Source: Tenacibaculum tangerinum (GTDB lineage: Bacteria > Bacteroidota > Bacteroidia > Flavobacteriales > Flavobacteriaceae). From it: a stretch of 64,000 bases of DNA. Of the stretch, positions 19,408-26,384 are shown piece after piece. The translations under genes and the position numbers were made by a program. Below the pieces are notes generated by a model, which was given only the letters and a program-made list of their open reading frames with translations, had not been told where the DNA came from and made no database searches. Each line of letters starts with the position of its first letter. Position 1 is the first letter of the stretch. Where the stretch lies: positions 3,243,001 to 3,307,000 of the forward strand of contig NZ_CP122539.1 in the NCBI RefSeq assembly GCF_029853675.1. Reading direction: 5' to 3'.

Positions 19408-19912
19408 TACTTAATAGTTTTTTATAAATAGTATGGTTTTCTTCATCAAAACAAACAAAATTTACCTCTTCTAAAATGGGGTTGTTTTGTACTGTTATAA
19501 TGGCAATTTCAGCGGCTACTTGCTTAGGAAAACGATAAATTCCGGTGCTAATGTTTGGAAAGGCAATAGATGTTAAACCATTTTCCTTCGCAAGTAACAT
19601 ACTGTTCTGATAACAGTTTGCTAATAATTCTTTTTCTTTTTCATTGTTTTTCCCAATTTGGTAGACAGGACCAACTGTGTGTATTACTTTTTTAGCGGGT
19701 AAATTTCCTGCTGTGGAGATGACTACTTCTCCTACCTTACAGGAACCTTGCTTATTTCTGATGTGTTGACAGGCTTCTAAAATAGCAGGACCACCGGCTC
19801 TGTGTATAGCCCCATCGACTCCACTACCTCCCAATAAGCTTGAATTCGCCGCATTGACAATAGCGTCTACTTTGAATTTGGTGATATCTCCTTTTATAAG
19901 GTTAATTTTCAT
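19400..19912 (-). CDS. MacroD/YmdB-type ADP-ribose hydrolase
   Basis: A 170-residue macro domain of the MacroD branch: INLIKGDIT at the start, [20 protein letters not shown] with the catalytic-loop Asn and Asp, AIHRAGG, and GIYRFP in the second loop near residue 125. Family members remove O-acetyl groups from O-acetyl-ADP-ribose (the sirtuin product) and mono-ADP-ribose from acidic side chains. It overlaps the DraG-like gene by 11 bp and the next macro gene by 8 bp, so it is translationally coupled in the operon that also carries sir2. All key residues appear present. High confidence. Confidence 0.93.
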   Translation of the reverse strand: MKINLIKGDITKFKVDAIVNAANSSLLGGSGVDGAIHRAGGPAILEACQHIRNKQGSCKVGEVVISTAGNLPAKKVIHTVGPVYQIGKNNEKEKELLANCYQNSMLLAKENGLTSIAFPNISTGIYRFPKQVAAEIAIITVQNNPILEEVNFVCFDEENHTIYKKLLSNE

Positions 19913-20876
19913 GACTGTATTTTTTTGCGAATTGTTGATTTAAAAGAATAATGTCTTCTTTTTTCGCCAACGATTCTATCCATTCTTTTGGAATGCTTTC
20001 TATACCGTAATGCATACCTGCAATGGCACCAACTACAGTTGCGGTAGTATCTGTGTCATTTCCTAAATTCACTGCTTTTAAAACGACTTCTTTATAACTA
20101 GAAGAAGTTAATAAACACCATAAAGAAGCTTCTAAAGTATGCACTACATATCCTCCAGATTGAATCTCGTCTTCTTTAAGATTTTGTATGTCGTGGCTTA
20201 GAATTCTCGAAAAGTATTTTTGTTCATACTCAGATATTTTTCTCTCCTTTAAAAACTTTGTAACTTCAATTTTCATTTTTTTATATGAGACTTGAATAGT
20301 TTCTCCTTTTAAAATGTATTCTCCAAACTTTAAATAGATTAGGCATGCTATGGCGGCTCTAATATGAGGATGTGTTAAAGATGAAACGTGCCAAATAATA
20401 TCGAACTGTTCATGTATGCTTTTATTCTTTATGAAAAAAAGTAGGGGAATAATTCTCATTAAAGAACCATTGCCATTTGTGTATTCATCGTCAGAGTACT
20501 TTAAAAGCTCTAACTCTTTATAATCTTTTTTATTGATGATATCAATAAGTTGCTCAATGGCTTTTCTTGTTTGGATTCCAATATCGAAAACACTTCCATG
20601 TGGAGTCCATATTTCTGCATTCATCCATTGGATAAATTTTGATGAGATATCTTTTAAATCATAACCATTACATAAACTTTCAGCCAAACAGAAGGTTAGT
20701 GAACTATCATCAGACCAAGTTCCTTTGGGTTGATAGTGCGTACCAAAAGCTCTCATGTCTTTAACAGGATTGAGTTTTAGAGTCTCTCTATCTTTAAATT
20801 CAACAGGAACACCTAAAGCATCGGCAATTGCCAGTCCTAGAAATGTTGCAGTGATAGTGTTATTATCATAACTCAT
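19902..20876 (-). CDS. ADP-ribosylglycohydrolase, DraG/ARH family
   Basis: A 324-residue all-helical dinuclear-metal hydrolase. The N-terminal [14 protein letters not shown], the [10 protein letters not shown] motif (about residues 53-62) and the C-terminal [16 protein letters not shown] hold the Asp/Thr metal ligands seen across the family. Family members cleave ADP-ribose from arginine or serine of proteins or from small ADP-ribose conjugates; the substrate here is unknown. It overlaps DUF4291 by 11 bp and the MacroD-like gene by 11 bp. No partner ADP-ribosyltransferase such as DraT is visible nearby, so the modification it reverses must be made elsewhere or by an unrecognised enzyme. Confidence 0.92.
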   Translation of the reverse strand: MSYDNNTITATFLGLAIADALGVPVEFKDRETLKLNPVKDMRAFGTHYQPKGTWSDDSSLTFCLAESLCNGYDLKDISSKFIQWMNAEIWTPHGSVFDIGIQTRKAIEQLIDIINKKDYKELELLKYSDDEYTNGNGSLMRIIPLLFFIKNKSIHEQFDIIWHVSSLTHPHIRAAIACLIYLKFGEYILKGETIQVSYKKMKIEVTKFLKERKISEYEQKYFSRILSHDIQNLKEDEIQSGGYVVHTLEASLWCLLTSSSYKEVVLKAVNLGNDTDTTATVVGAIAGMHYGIESIPKEWIESLAKKEDIILLNQQFAKKYSHEN

Positions 20877-21513
20877 GGGTCGTTATTTTTAGTTTTTTAT
20901 TCACTTCTTTATTAGATGACATATAAGGCTTTTCATCAGGAATCATTAAAAGATCCAACCGTTTGTTTAAAACGTGTTGGTGTTGTTCTTTTACAAAACT
21001 TGAAATATCTTCTATTTCCAGAATATCTTCCGTTGCGTACTGAATAATTTCTTTATTTCTAATACCTATTTGTATGGCTCTTCTTTCCAATTTAGTTCCA
21101 TACGGGTCGTGATCGGGGTCCCATTGCAAACGAATGTCAGAATTTTTAACATCTTTTTGCCAAGCATCCCAATTTTCATACATGTCTTTTTGAAAACTGG
21201 AATACACAGCTTGGTTTAAGTAGCGTTCAAAAGCCCTTCTTTTTAAATGGATTGCCAAAACGACTTCTTGTTCCTCTTTTGTTCCCCATCCATTTCTGTA
21301 CATCATCCATAAAAAGTTGGGTTTTATCCAAGTCATTCTAGTGTATTTAAAAGGACCTCCAAAGTATTGGTTGTTCATAGCAAAATTCCCAATAGCCGGA
21401 CGGTACGATTGATAAACAATCACTTTTTCTTCATCATATTGCGCCATGATGTGCTGCCCTTTTTCAGGCCATTTTTTTAATTGTTCTTTATATAGCGTGG
21501 TTTTTAGTTTCAT
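20866..21513 (-). CDS. DUF4291-family protein
   Basis: A 215-residue soluble protein from the ATG at 21513, which overlaps the prs stop as ATGA and is therefore preferred over the in-frame start at 21549. Conserved-looking blocks are HIMAQYDEEKVIVYQSYRP, FKYTRMTWIKPNFLWMMYRNGW and RRAIQIGIRN. These match my memory of DUF4291, a family of unknown function. Abundant Arg, Trp and Tyr suggest a nucleotide or nucleic-acid ligand, but no catalytic motif is clear. Its tight coupling to prs, DraG and macro genes suggests a part in NAD+/ADP-ribose metabolism; no function should be assumed. Confidence 0.8.
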   Translation of the reverse strand: MKLKTTLYKEQLKKWPEKGQHIMAQYDEEKVIVYQSYRPAIGNFAMNNQYFGGPFKYTRMTWIKPNFLWMMYRNGWGTKEEQEVVLAIHLKRRAFERYLNQAVYSSFQKDMYENWDAWQKDVKNSDIRLQWDPDHDPYGTKLERRAIQIGIRNKEIIQYATEDILEIEDISSFVKEQHQHVLNKRLDLLMIPDEKPYMSSNKEVNKKLKITTHEL

Positions 21514-22352
21514 TTTCTTAATAATTCTTCTAAAGGTATCTGCACACAATGTGCATTTTCAATTGTTTTAAAACTATCGGTGGTAAAAATTTTAGTAAAC
21601 TGCTTTTCTAATTCTGTAAAACCTTTGCTAAAAATTCCATGGCTTACTGTTAGATACAAGTTGCCAGCGTTTTTGGCTTTTAAGGCTTTGGCTAAGCCTA
21701 AAAAAGTACCTCCACCATCGCAAATATCATCTACAATCAAACAATCTTTTCCTTGCAAATCGTCTGCATATACTTTAAAGCCTGTGAGTTGTCCTGTTGT
21801 TACGTTTCTACTTTTTGAGCATTCAACGACTTCATGCTTTTGTAGATAGTTGGCTACTTTGTATATCTTTTTTAAAGCGCCACCATCGGGAGCAATCAGT
21901 ACAACATCTTCAGAAAGTTGTTGCGTAACTTTTTTTATGAAGCTATGATTGTTAATGACCTTGCAGTTATTCAATAGGGCAGGGGCAACCTCTGAATGTG
22001 GATCGAAAATGGTTACCGATGCGTACTGCTGTGCATTCATTAATTCCGTATATACTTTTACCGATAAGGGTTCTCCTGAAACCATCAATCGGTCTTGGCG
22101 TGCCGCTGGAAAATAAGGGAGTACTACATGTAATGTTTTTACGTCCATGTTTCTGAGTGCGTTGGTAGCTAAAAATAGCATACCCATATCATGAAACGAT
22201 TGAATACGATGGGTAATGGTTACTTCATGGGTGTTTTTTAGATCGGTACTGATTTTTATATGAGGTTCGCCTCCTGAAAAAGTAAAAGAAGTAAATTCAA
22301 TCGTATTTTCTGTGCCGTAAGGAGTGAATTGTGAATCTAAATTTAAAAGCAT
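21510..22352 (-). CDS. prs: Ribose-phosphate pyrophosphokinase (PRPP synthetase) paralogue
   Basis: Makes PRPP from ribose 5-phosphate and ATP. The 280 residues cover two phosphoribosyltransferase-type domains: FSGGEPHIKI near the start, VLPYFPAARQDR (ATP/ribose-binding), FDPHS (metal/catalytic His) and CLIVDDICDGGGTFLGLAKALK, the PRPP loop. It is shorter and more divergent than a housekeeping Prs (about 310), which fits an accessory copy paired with NadV, whose substrate is PRPP. It is the first gene of a coupled operon; its ATG begins one base from the NrtR-type palindrome at 22354. NAD salvage is the inferred purpose. Confidence 0.9.
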   Translation of the reverse strand: MLLNLDSQFTPYGTENTIEFTSFTFSGGEPHIKISTDLKNTHEVTITHRIQSFHDMGMLFLATNALRNMDVKTLHVVLPYFPAARQDRLMVSGEPLSVKVYTELMNAQQYASVTIFDPHSEVAPALLNNCKVINNHSFIKKVTQQLSEDVVLIAPDGGALKKIYKVANYLQKHEVVECSKSRNVTTGQLTGFKVYADDLQGKDCLIVDDICDGGGTFLGLAKALKAKNAGNLYLTVSHGIFSKGFTELEKQFTKIFTTDSFKTIENAHCVQIPLEELLRK

Positions 22353-22353
22353 A

Positions 22354-22377
22354 TTGCGTAATTTTAACGCAAATATA
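22354..22377 (-). promoter_or_regulatory. prs promoter -7 box overlapped by NrtR-type operator
   Basis: The palindrome TTGCGT-N7-ACGCAA covers 22354-22372, and on the minus strand the exact -7 box TATATTTG (22370-22377) runs into it. Repressor bound here would block the promoter. The core matches the nadV site exactly, including the complementary 7-bp centre. Confidence 0.8.
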
Positions 22378-22416
22378 AAAAATATTTAGAGTTGTAAAAA
22401 TATTTTTGTGTTTTTT

Positions 22417-23106
22417 TTACGCAAACTTTATTTCGAAGTGGAATCCGCTTTCTTCTAGCTCTTTATATTTTTGAGCATTGAACTTGAAAAGCTTCGCAGG
22501 TCTGCCGCTAGAAGGTTGGTGAATTTTGTTTGTTTCAGTGAGTATTCCAAAACTTAGAATTTTCTTTCTAAAGTTTCTACGATCAATTTTTTGATTTAAA
22601 ATGGTTTGATACAAATTTTCTAAATCAGAAAAAGGAAATTCATTGTTCAACAGTTCAAAACCAATGGGTTGATAATTGATTTTGTTTTGGAGTCTTTTTA
22701 ATCCGGTATCTAAAATTGTCGCATGGTCGAATGCCAGTTCAGGGAGTTTATGAATAGGAAACCACTGTACTTCATCGGCATCTGTGTTGGCACTTATTTT
22801 AAAATGATTCGGACTTACGAGTCCAAAATAGGTTACAGCAACGACTCTGTTTCTGGGGTCTCTTCCTGGTGTTCCAAAAGTGTATAATTGTTCTAGATAA
22901 TCGATAGTTACTCCTGTTTCTTCTCGCAATTCTCTCTCAACGGCATCTTCGAGAGATTCATTTTCTAAAACCAGTCCACCAGGTAGCGCCCAACTTCCTT
23001 TAAAGGGATTTACACCTCTTTTTATAAGTAAAACAGAAAGTTCTTTTTGTTGGTAGCCAAAAACAACAGCATCTACGGCAACTTTTATGTTTTGTGATAT
23101 CTTCAT
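22417..23106 (-). CDS. nrtR: NrtR-type Nudix-fold transcriptional regulator
   Basis: NrtR proteins repress NAD synthesis genes and respond to ADP-ribose or related ligands. The 229 residues comprise an N-terminal Nudix domain (VAVDAVVFGY, LLIKRG, PGGLVLENESLEDA) and a C-terminal winged helix with RNFRKKILSFGIL and SSGRPAKLFKFN, typical of this family. Unusually for a regulator, the Nudix signature is complete (G-x5-E-x7-REL-x-EE-x-GV), so hydrolase activity on ADP-ribose-like compounds could survive. It sits directly upstream of prs on the same strand, and palindromes of one design lie before nadV, prs and its own gene, supporting autoregulation and control of the island. Confidence 0.9.
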   Translation of the reverse strand: MKISQNIKVAVDAVVFGYQQKELSVLLIKRGVNPFKGSWALPGGLVLENESLEDAVERELREETGVTIDYLEQLYTFGTPGRDPRNRVVAVTYFGLVSPNHFKISANTDADEVQWFPIHKLPELAFDHATILDTGLKRLQNKINYQPIGFELLNNEFPFSDLENLYQTILNQKIDRRNFRKKILSFGILTETNKIHQPSSGRPAKLFKFNAQKYKELEESGFHFEIKFA

Positions 23107-23107
23107 T

Positions 23108-23131
23108 TAGTGTTGATTTTACACAAAATTA
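23108..23131 (-). promoter_or_regulatory. nrtR promoter -7 box with degenerate operator
   Basis: TAGTGT-N7-ACACAA (23108-23126) has the same 6-7-6 geometry as the nadV and prs operators, with TGT in place of CGT and one arm mismatch. On the minus strand the exact -7 box TAATTTTG (23124-23131) leads into it, just as at prs. A weaker site before the repressor's own gene is a common feedback design. Confidence 0.6.
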
Positions 23132-23276
23132 CAAAAGTTTTAAAAATAAATGGTTCTATTTTTTTATTTGTATAATTCGGTTTAAAGAGTATTATTTTAC
23201 TTGTGCTGTAAGATTTGAGTTCATGAGTACTAGTGTAAAACTGAAGATGATTTTATTATGAACGTTAACAGGTTAA

Positions 23277-23816
23277 TTACCTACAAACCTTGCAATCTTC
23301 TTTGTCTTTTATTTCGCCTACCAACTTTCCCTCTTCATTTAAAACAAAGCCACAGCAATTTATAAAGCCTTGGGCAATTAATTTTCGCGCACGTTGTATT
23401 TGCGATTTTGTGGTAGGCAAAGTTTGCTGTAAGTGGTTCGCAACTTCTTGTTGTTTTAGTCCTTTTATGTCTGATAAAAAAAGGGGGTCTCTATATTTCT
23501 TGGGTAGGTTTTTTAAGATTGCATGAAGGCAATCTTTTTCGGTATGTGTACACTCTTCAATTTCTGTTTGGGTTTCAAAAGCGTGTAGTTCTAATGGTTG
23601 ATTTGTTTGCCTAAAGTAATTTATTACGGTATGGCGTGCAATTGAAAAAATCCATGGTTTTAGCTTGGTGCTGTCTTTGAGTGTATGGAGTTTGGTGTGA
23701 ATTTTTATAAATGTTTCTTGCAAGAGGTCGTCGGCAATAGTTGTGTCTTTTACTTTGCTTAAAATAAAATACTTTATATCGTCAGCATGTTTTGTCCAAA
23801 CTCGTTGCGTTGTCAT
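23277..23816 (-). CDS. sigZ: SigZ-like ECF sigma factor
   Basis: A 179-residue ECF sigma factor. Region 2 includes DDLLQETFIKIHTKLHTLKD and the WIFSIARHTVINYFRQ block; region 4 contains LPKKYRDPLFLSDIKGLKQQEVANHL and a recognition helix TTKSQIQRARKL. The C-terminal tail NCCGFVLNEEGKLVGE and DCKVC is typical of SigZ-type factors and adds four cysteines that could bind metal or sense redox. The ATG at 23816 is chosen; the longer frame to 23960 runs through the small Cys-rich gene on the same strand. No anti-sigma gene is next to it. The metallothionein-like gene 70 bp upstream is likely co-expressed. Confidence 0.88.
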   Translation of the reverse strand: MTTQRVWTKHADDIKYFILSKVKDTTIADDLLQETFIKIHTKLHTLKDSTKLKPWIFSIARHTVINYFRQTNQPLELHAFETQTEIEECTHTEKDCLHAILKNLPKKYRDPLFLSDIKGLKQQEVANHLQQTLPTTKSQIQRARKLIAQGFINCCGFVLNEEGKLVGEIKDKEDCKVCR

Positions 23817-23886
23817 CGAGATTCTTATTAAAAAAACAGAAATTACTCTTATAAAGTTACGAATAATTTCTGTTTTAGTTAATTTC

Positions 23887-23985
23887 TTAACAATTACAAT
23901 TGCTGCATGTACAGTTTTCACAAGTACAATTTGAGCAGTCGCCTGTTTTACATGCTTCACAGGTACAGGTACATTGATTTTTCAT
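23887..23985 (-). CDS. Cys-rich metallothionein-like small protein
   Basis: A 32-codon frame read from the minus strand: it starts MKNQCTCTCEACKTGDC and ends CTCENCTCSNCNC, with 11 cysteines in C-x-C and C-x2-C spacing, and no hydrophobic residues beyond one alanine. Such a composition fits a metallothionein-like metal-binding peptide. It is the only gene between the amidohydrolase terminator and sigZ, 70 bp upstream of sigZ on the same strand. The dense regular cysteine pattern makes a chance ORF very unlikely. Which metal it binds, and whether it feeds back on SigZ, is unknown. Confidence 0.8.
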   Translation of the reverse strand: MKNQCTCTCEACKTGDCSNCTCENCTCSNCNC

Positions 23986-24017
23986 AATATTTGTTTTAAA
24001 AGGTTTGTATAGTAGAC

Positions 24018-24062
24018 AAAAAAAAGTGTAAAAAGATGCATTGTAATCATAATTTTACACTT
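24018..24062 (-). terminator. Intrinsic terminator of the M28-amidohydrolase operon
   Basis: On the minus strand AAGTGTAAAA (24053-24062) pairs with TTTTACACTT (24024-24033), followed by a run of eight Ts. The loop is about 19 bases. Confidence 0.8.
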
Positions 24063-24142
24063 AATAGTTTGACTTATAATGGATTGACTTGAAATTATTC
24101 AATAATTTTTTTAAATTCCAAATATGTTTGCATCAGGGTAGG

Positions 24143-25756
24143 TTATTTTACTTTTTCTCCATTTACAAAAGTTGCTAAGACCTTTGTAGTTGGAATTTCT
24201 TTTCCGTCGATTGTCATAATGTCTTTGTCTAACATAATAAAATCGGCAACTTTACCAACTTCGATACTTCCTTTTTCGTTTTCTTCAAAATTTGAATAGG
24301 CATTCCATATCGTCATTCCTTTTAAAGCATCTTCTCTCGAGAGTGCGTTTTCTGTTTGATATCCATTTGCTGGATATCCTTTTAAATCTTTTCGAATAGT
24401 TGCCGCATAGAAGGTATAGAGAGGGTTGACACTTTCTACAGGAAAATCGGTACCCAAAGCTACTTTTCCGTATTGTTGTAACAAATCGTTATAAGCGTAG
24501 GCTCCTTTAATTCTTTCTGAACCAACACGATCTTCTGCCCAATACATATCGGAAGTGGCATGTGTGGGTTGAATCGAAGGAAGTACATTTTTAAAGAGGT
24601 CGAAATCGTTTGCATCAACAATTTGGGCATGTTCGATGCGCCAACGTCTGTCTTTTTTGTTCTTTAACACCTTGTGATACGTTTTAAGCATTACATAATT
24701 AGCTGAATCGCCAATAGCATGTGTGTTCATTTGATAGTTAGATGCGGCTATTCTTTTAGCGAGTTCTTGTAAGTTATCATACGAGTTTACCAAGGCACCA
24801 AAATGTCCTTTTTTATCGGCATATTCATCTTTTAAAGCAGCTCCTCTTGAACCTAAGGCGCCATCGGCATATACTTTAACAGAACGAACGTGTAGTCTGT
24901 CGGTTTTTATAATGCCTTTATTAAGGTAATAGTCAAGGTTTTTTTGATTGTTTGAAATCATGGCATATACACGCATTTTTAAATCGCCAGCTTGTTGTAA
25001 ACTATCAATTAACTCAATTACCTCTTTATTTAATCCAGCATCGTCAACAGTAGTTAATCCTAAGTCGAAGCAGGTTTTTTCAGCATCTTTTAATGCCTGA
25101 ATTTGTGCTGTTTTGGAGGGTTTGGGTACGTTGATAAAATTCATGGCATTATCTATGAGTACCCCTGTAAGTTCTCCGTCTTTATTCAGAAATTCTCCTC
25201 CTTCAATTTTTGAGTCCGATGTAATTCCTGCTAAATCAATAGCTGCTTGATTGACTAACATAGCATGTCCGTCAATTCTTCTAATCGCAACAGGTGTATC
25301 AGGAAAAATGCTGTCTAACTTTTCTTTGGTTGGAAATTCTTTAATCTCCCAATCGTTTTGATCCCAACCACGACCTGTAATGTAGTTGGTATTTTTTTCT
25401 TTTTGAAAACTAACCAAACGCTGTAGAACTTCGTCGTAGCTTTTAGTTCCCACCAAGTCTACTTTTTGCTGTTGCAATCCGAGTCCGTAAAAATGGCAAT
25501 GAGCATCGATAAATCCTGGGTATATGGGCTTATTCTTAGCATCAATAATGTTTGATGCCATGTATTTTTCTTGTATTTCTTCATTGCTTCCTACCGCCAC
25601 AAATGTTCCGTCTTTTACCGCAAAGCTTGTTACTTTGTCAAAATTAGAATTAACGGTGTATACATTGGCGTTTATTACAATAGCATCTACTTTTTCTTTT
25701 GGGTTGCATGAAAATAGTATGCTAAAAGCGAATAGGTATAATAGTGTTTTTTTCAT
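24143..25756 (-). CDS. Amidohydrolase-family lipoprotein, YtcJ-like
   Basis: A 537-residue exported metal-dependent hydrolase. The lipobox is FSILFSC (Cys17). The amidohydrolase fold is marked by the entry strand VDAIVINANVYTVN, the metal site PGFIDAHCHFYG (H-x-H near residue 88), a later KVYADGALGSRGA, NTHAIGD, RIEHAQ and LGTDFPVE near the C-terminus. This matches the amidohydrolase_3 (YtcJ) group, which acts on amides, often with unknown natural substrates. It is the last gene of a four-gene operon with an M28 peptidase at its head, so a role in scavenging peptides or amides at the cell surface is plausible. Confidence 0.88.
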   Translation of the reverse strand: MKKTLLYLFAFSILFSCNPKEKVDAIVINANVYTVNSNFDKVTSFAVKDGTFVAVGSNEEIQEKYMASNIIDAKNKPIYPGFIDAHCHFYGLGLQQQKVDLVGTKSYDEVLQRLVSFQKEKNTNYITGRGWDQNDWEIKEFPTKEKLDSIFPDTPVAIRRIDGHAMLVNQAAIDLAGITSDSKIEGGEFLNKDGELTGVLIDNAMNFINVPKPSKTAQIQALKDAEKTCFDLGLTTVDDAGLNKEVIELIDSLQQAGDLKMRVYAMISNNQKNLDYYLNKGIIKTDRLHVRSVKVYADGALGSRGAALKDEYADKKGHFGALVNSYDNLQELAKRIAASNYQMNTHAIGDSANYVMLKTYHKVLKNKKDRRWRIEHAQIVDANDFDLFKNVLPSIQPTHATSDMYWAEDRVGSERIKGAYAYNDLLQQYGKVALGTDFPVESVNPLYTFYAATIRKDLKGYPANGYQTENALSREDALKGMTIWNAYSNFEENEKGSIEVGKVADFIMLDKDIMTIDGKEIPTTKVLATFVNGEKVK

Positions 25757-25781
25757 GGTTTTGTTTCTTTTTTTTAACGAA

Positions 25782-26147
25782 CTATTGTTGCTTTTTGTAA
25801 ATAAACCAAGCCCAAGTGATGAATAATAATTGAAATATAATTCTAATATACGCTGCTGTTTTTGAACCTATTGCTGGAAATTCTTTTAAAGCATCCCAAA
25901 TATGAATGGGCAAAAAAGCAATCATTAATAAGAAAATACCATAGGCTGATTTTTTCTCATACCCTTTAATAAATAGACCTAAACCTAATAATAATTCGAT
26001 CGCTCCGAAAATATAATTAACCGCTAGTTTTGGTAAAAAATCGGGAATAAACCCGTTGTAAAACTCAGGTTTATAAAAGTGGTTGAATCCGCCAAAGATT
26101 AAAAATACGGCAAAGGCAACTTTTAAAAGTAGTACAAGATATTTCAT
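25782..26147 (-). CDS. DoxX-family membrane protein
   Basis: A 121-residue protein with about four transmembrane helices. FLIFGGFNHFYKPEFYNGFIPDFLP near the start and YIFGAIELLLGLGLFI are typical of the DoxX-like proteins of Bacteroidota, and HIWDALKEFP fits the conserved middle loop. The biochemical role of these proteins is unclear; some partner thiosulfate or thiol oxidation systems. The gene starts three bases after the 73-aa gene and lies 25 bp before the amidohydrolase, so it is part of that operon. Confident as to family, not function. Confidence 0.82.
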   Translation of the reverse strand: MKYLVLLLKVAFAVFLIFGGFNHFYKPEFYNGFIPDFLPKLAVNYIFGAIELLLGLGLFIKGYEKKSAYGIFLLMIAFLPIHIWDALKEFPAIGSKTAAYIRIIFQLLFITWAWFIYKKQQ

Positions 26148-26149
26148 AA

Positions 26150-26371
26150 TTAAGGTTTTAAGGTTGGTTTCTGTAAGTGAGTCTTATCCTCTTTTTTGTT
26201 TTGTTCAATTTTTTTAGATAAATAATTATTAAAAATACTGTATAAGAAAACTAAGACGAGAACAATAAATAAATTAGGAATGATTTTTCTTAAAGTAAGT
26301 TTTTCTTTCGTGAGTCCTTCTTCATGTTTTCTTTTTGTTTTAAAATATTCTTTGTTCAAGTTGTTACTCAC
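26150..26371 (-). CDS. Small single-pass membrane protein
   Basis: A 73-residue protein with a charged N-terminal third (Lys/Glu-rich), one hydrophobic helix at about residues 31-49 (IPNLFIVLVLVFLYSIF) and a Lys-rich tail. I recognise no family. It is placed 13 bp after the M28 peptidase gene and two bases before the DoxX gene on the same strand, which makes it a real operon member. It could serve as a membrane adaptor; nothing in the sequence shows this directly. Confidence 0.65.
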   Translation of the reverse strand: MSNNLNKEYFKTKRKHEEGLTKEKLTLRKIIPNLFIVLVLVFLYSIFNNYLSKKIEQNKKEDKTHLQKPTLKP

Positions 26372-26384
26372 CTTGTGTTAGATT

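Noticed and set aside
23817..23960. Long N-terminal extension of the sigma factor frame
   Set aside because: It runs through the Cys-rich 32-aa gene in another frame, and the ATG at 23816 starts where sigma region 2 homology begins.
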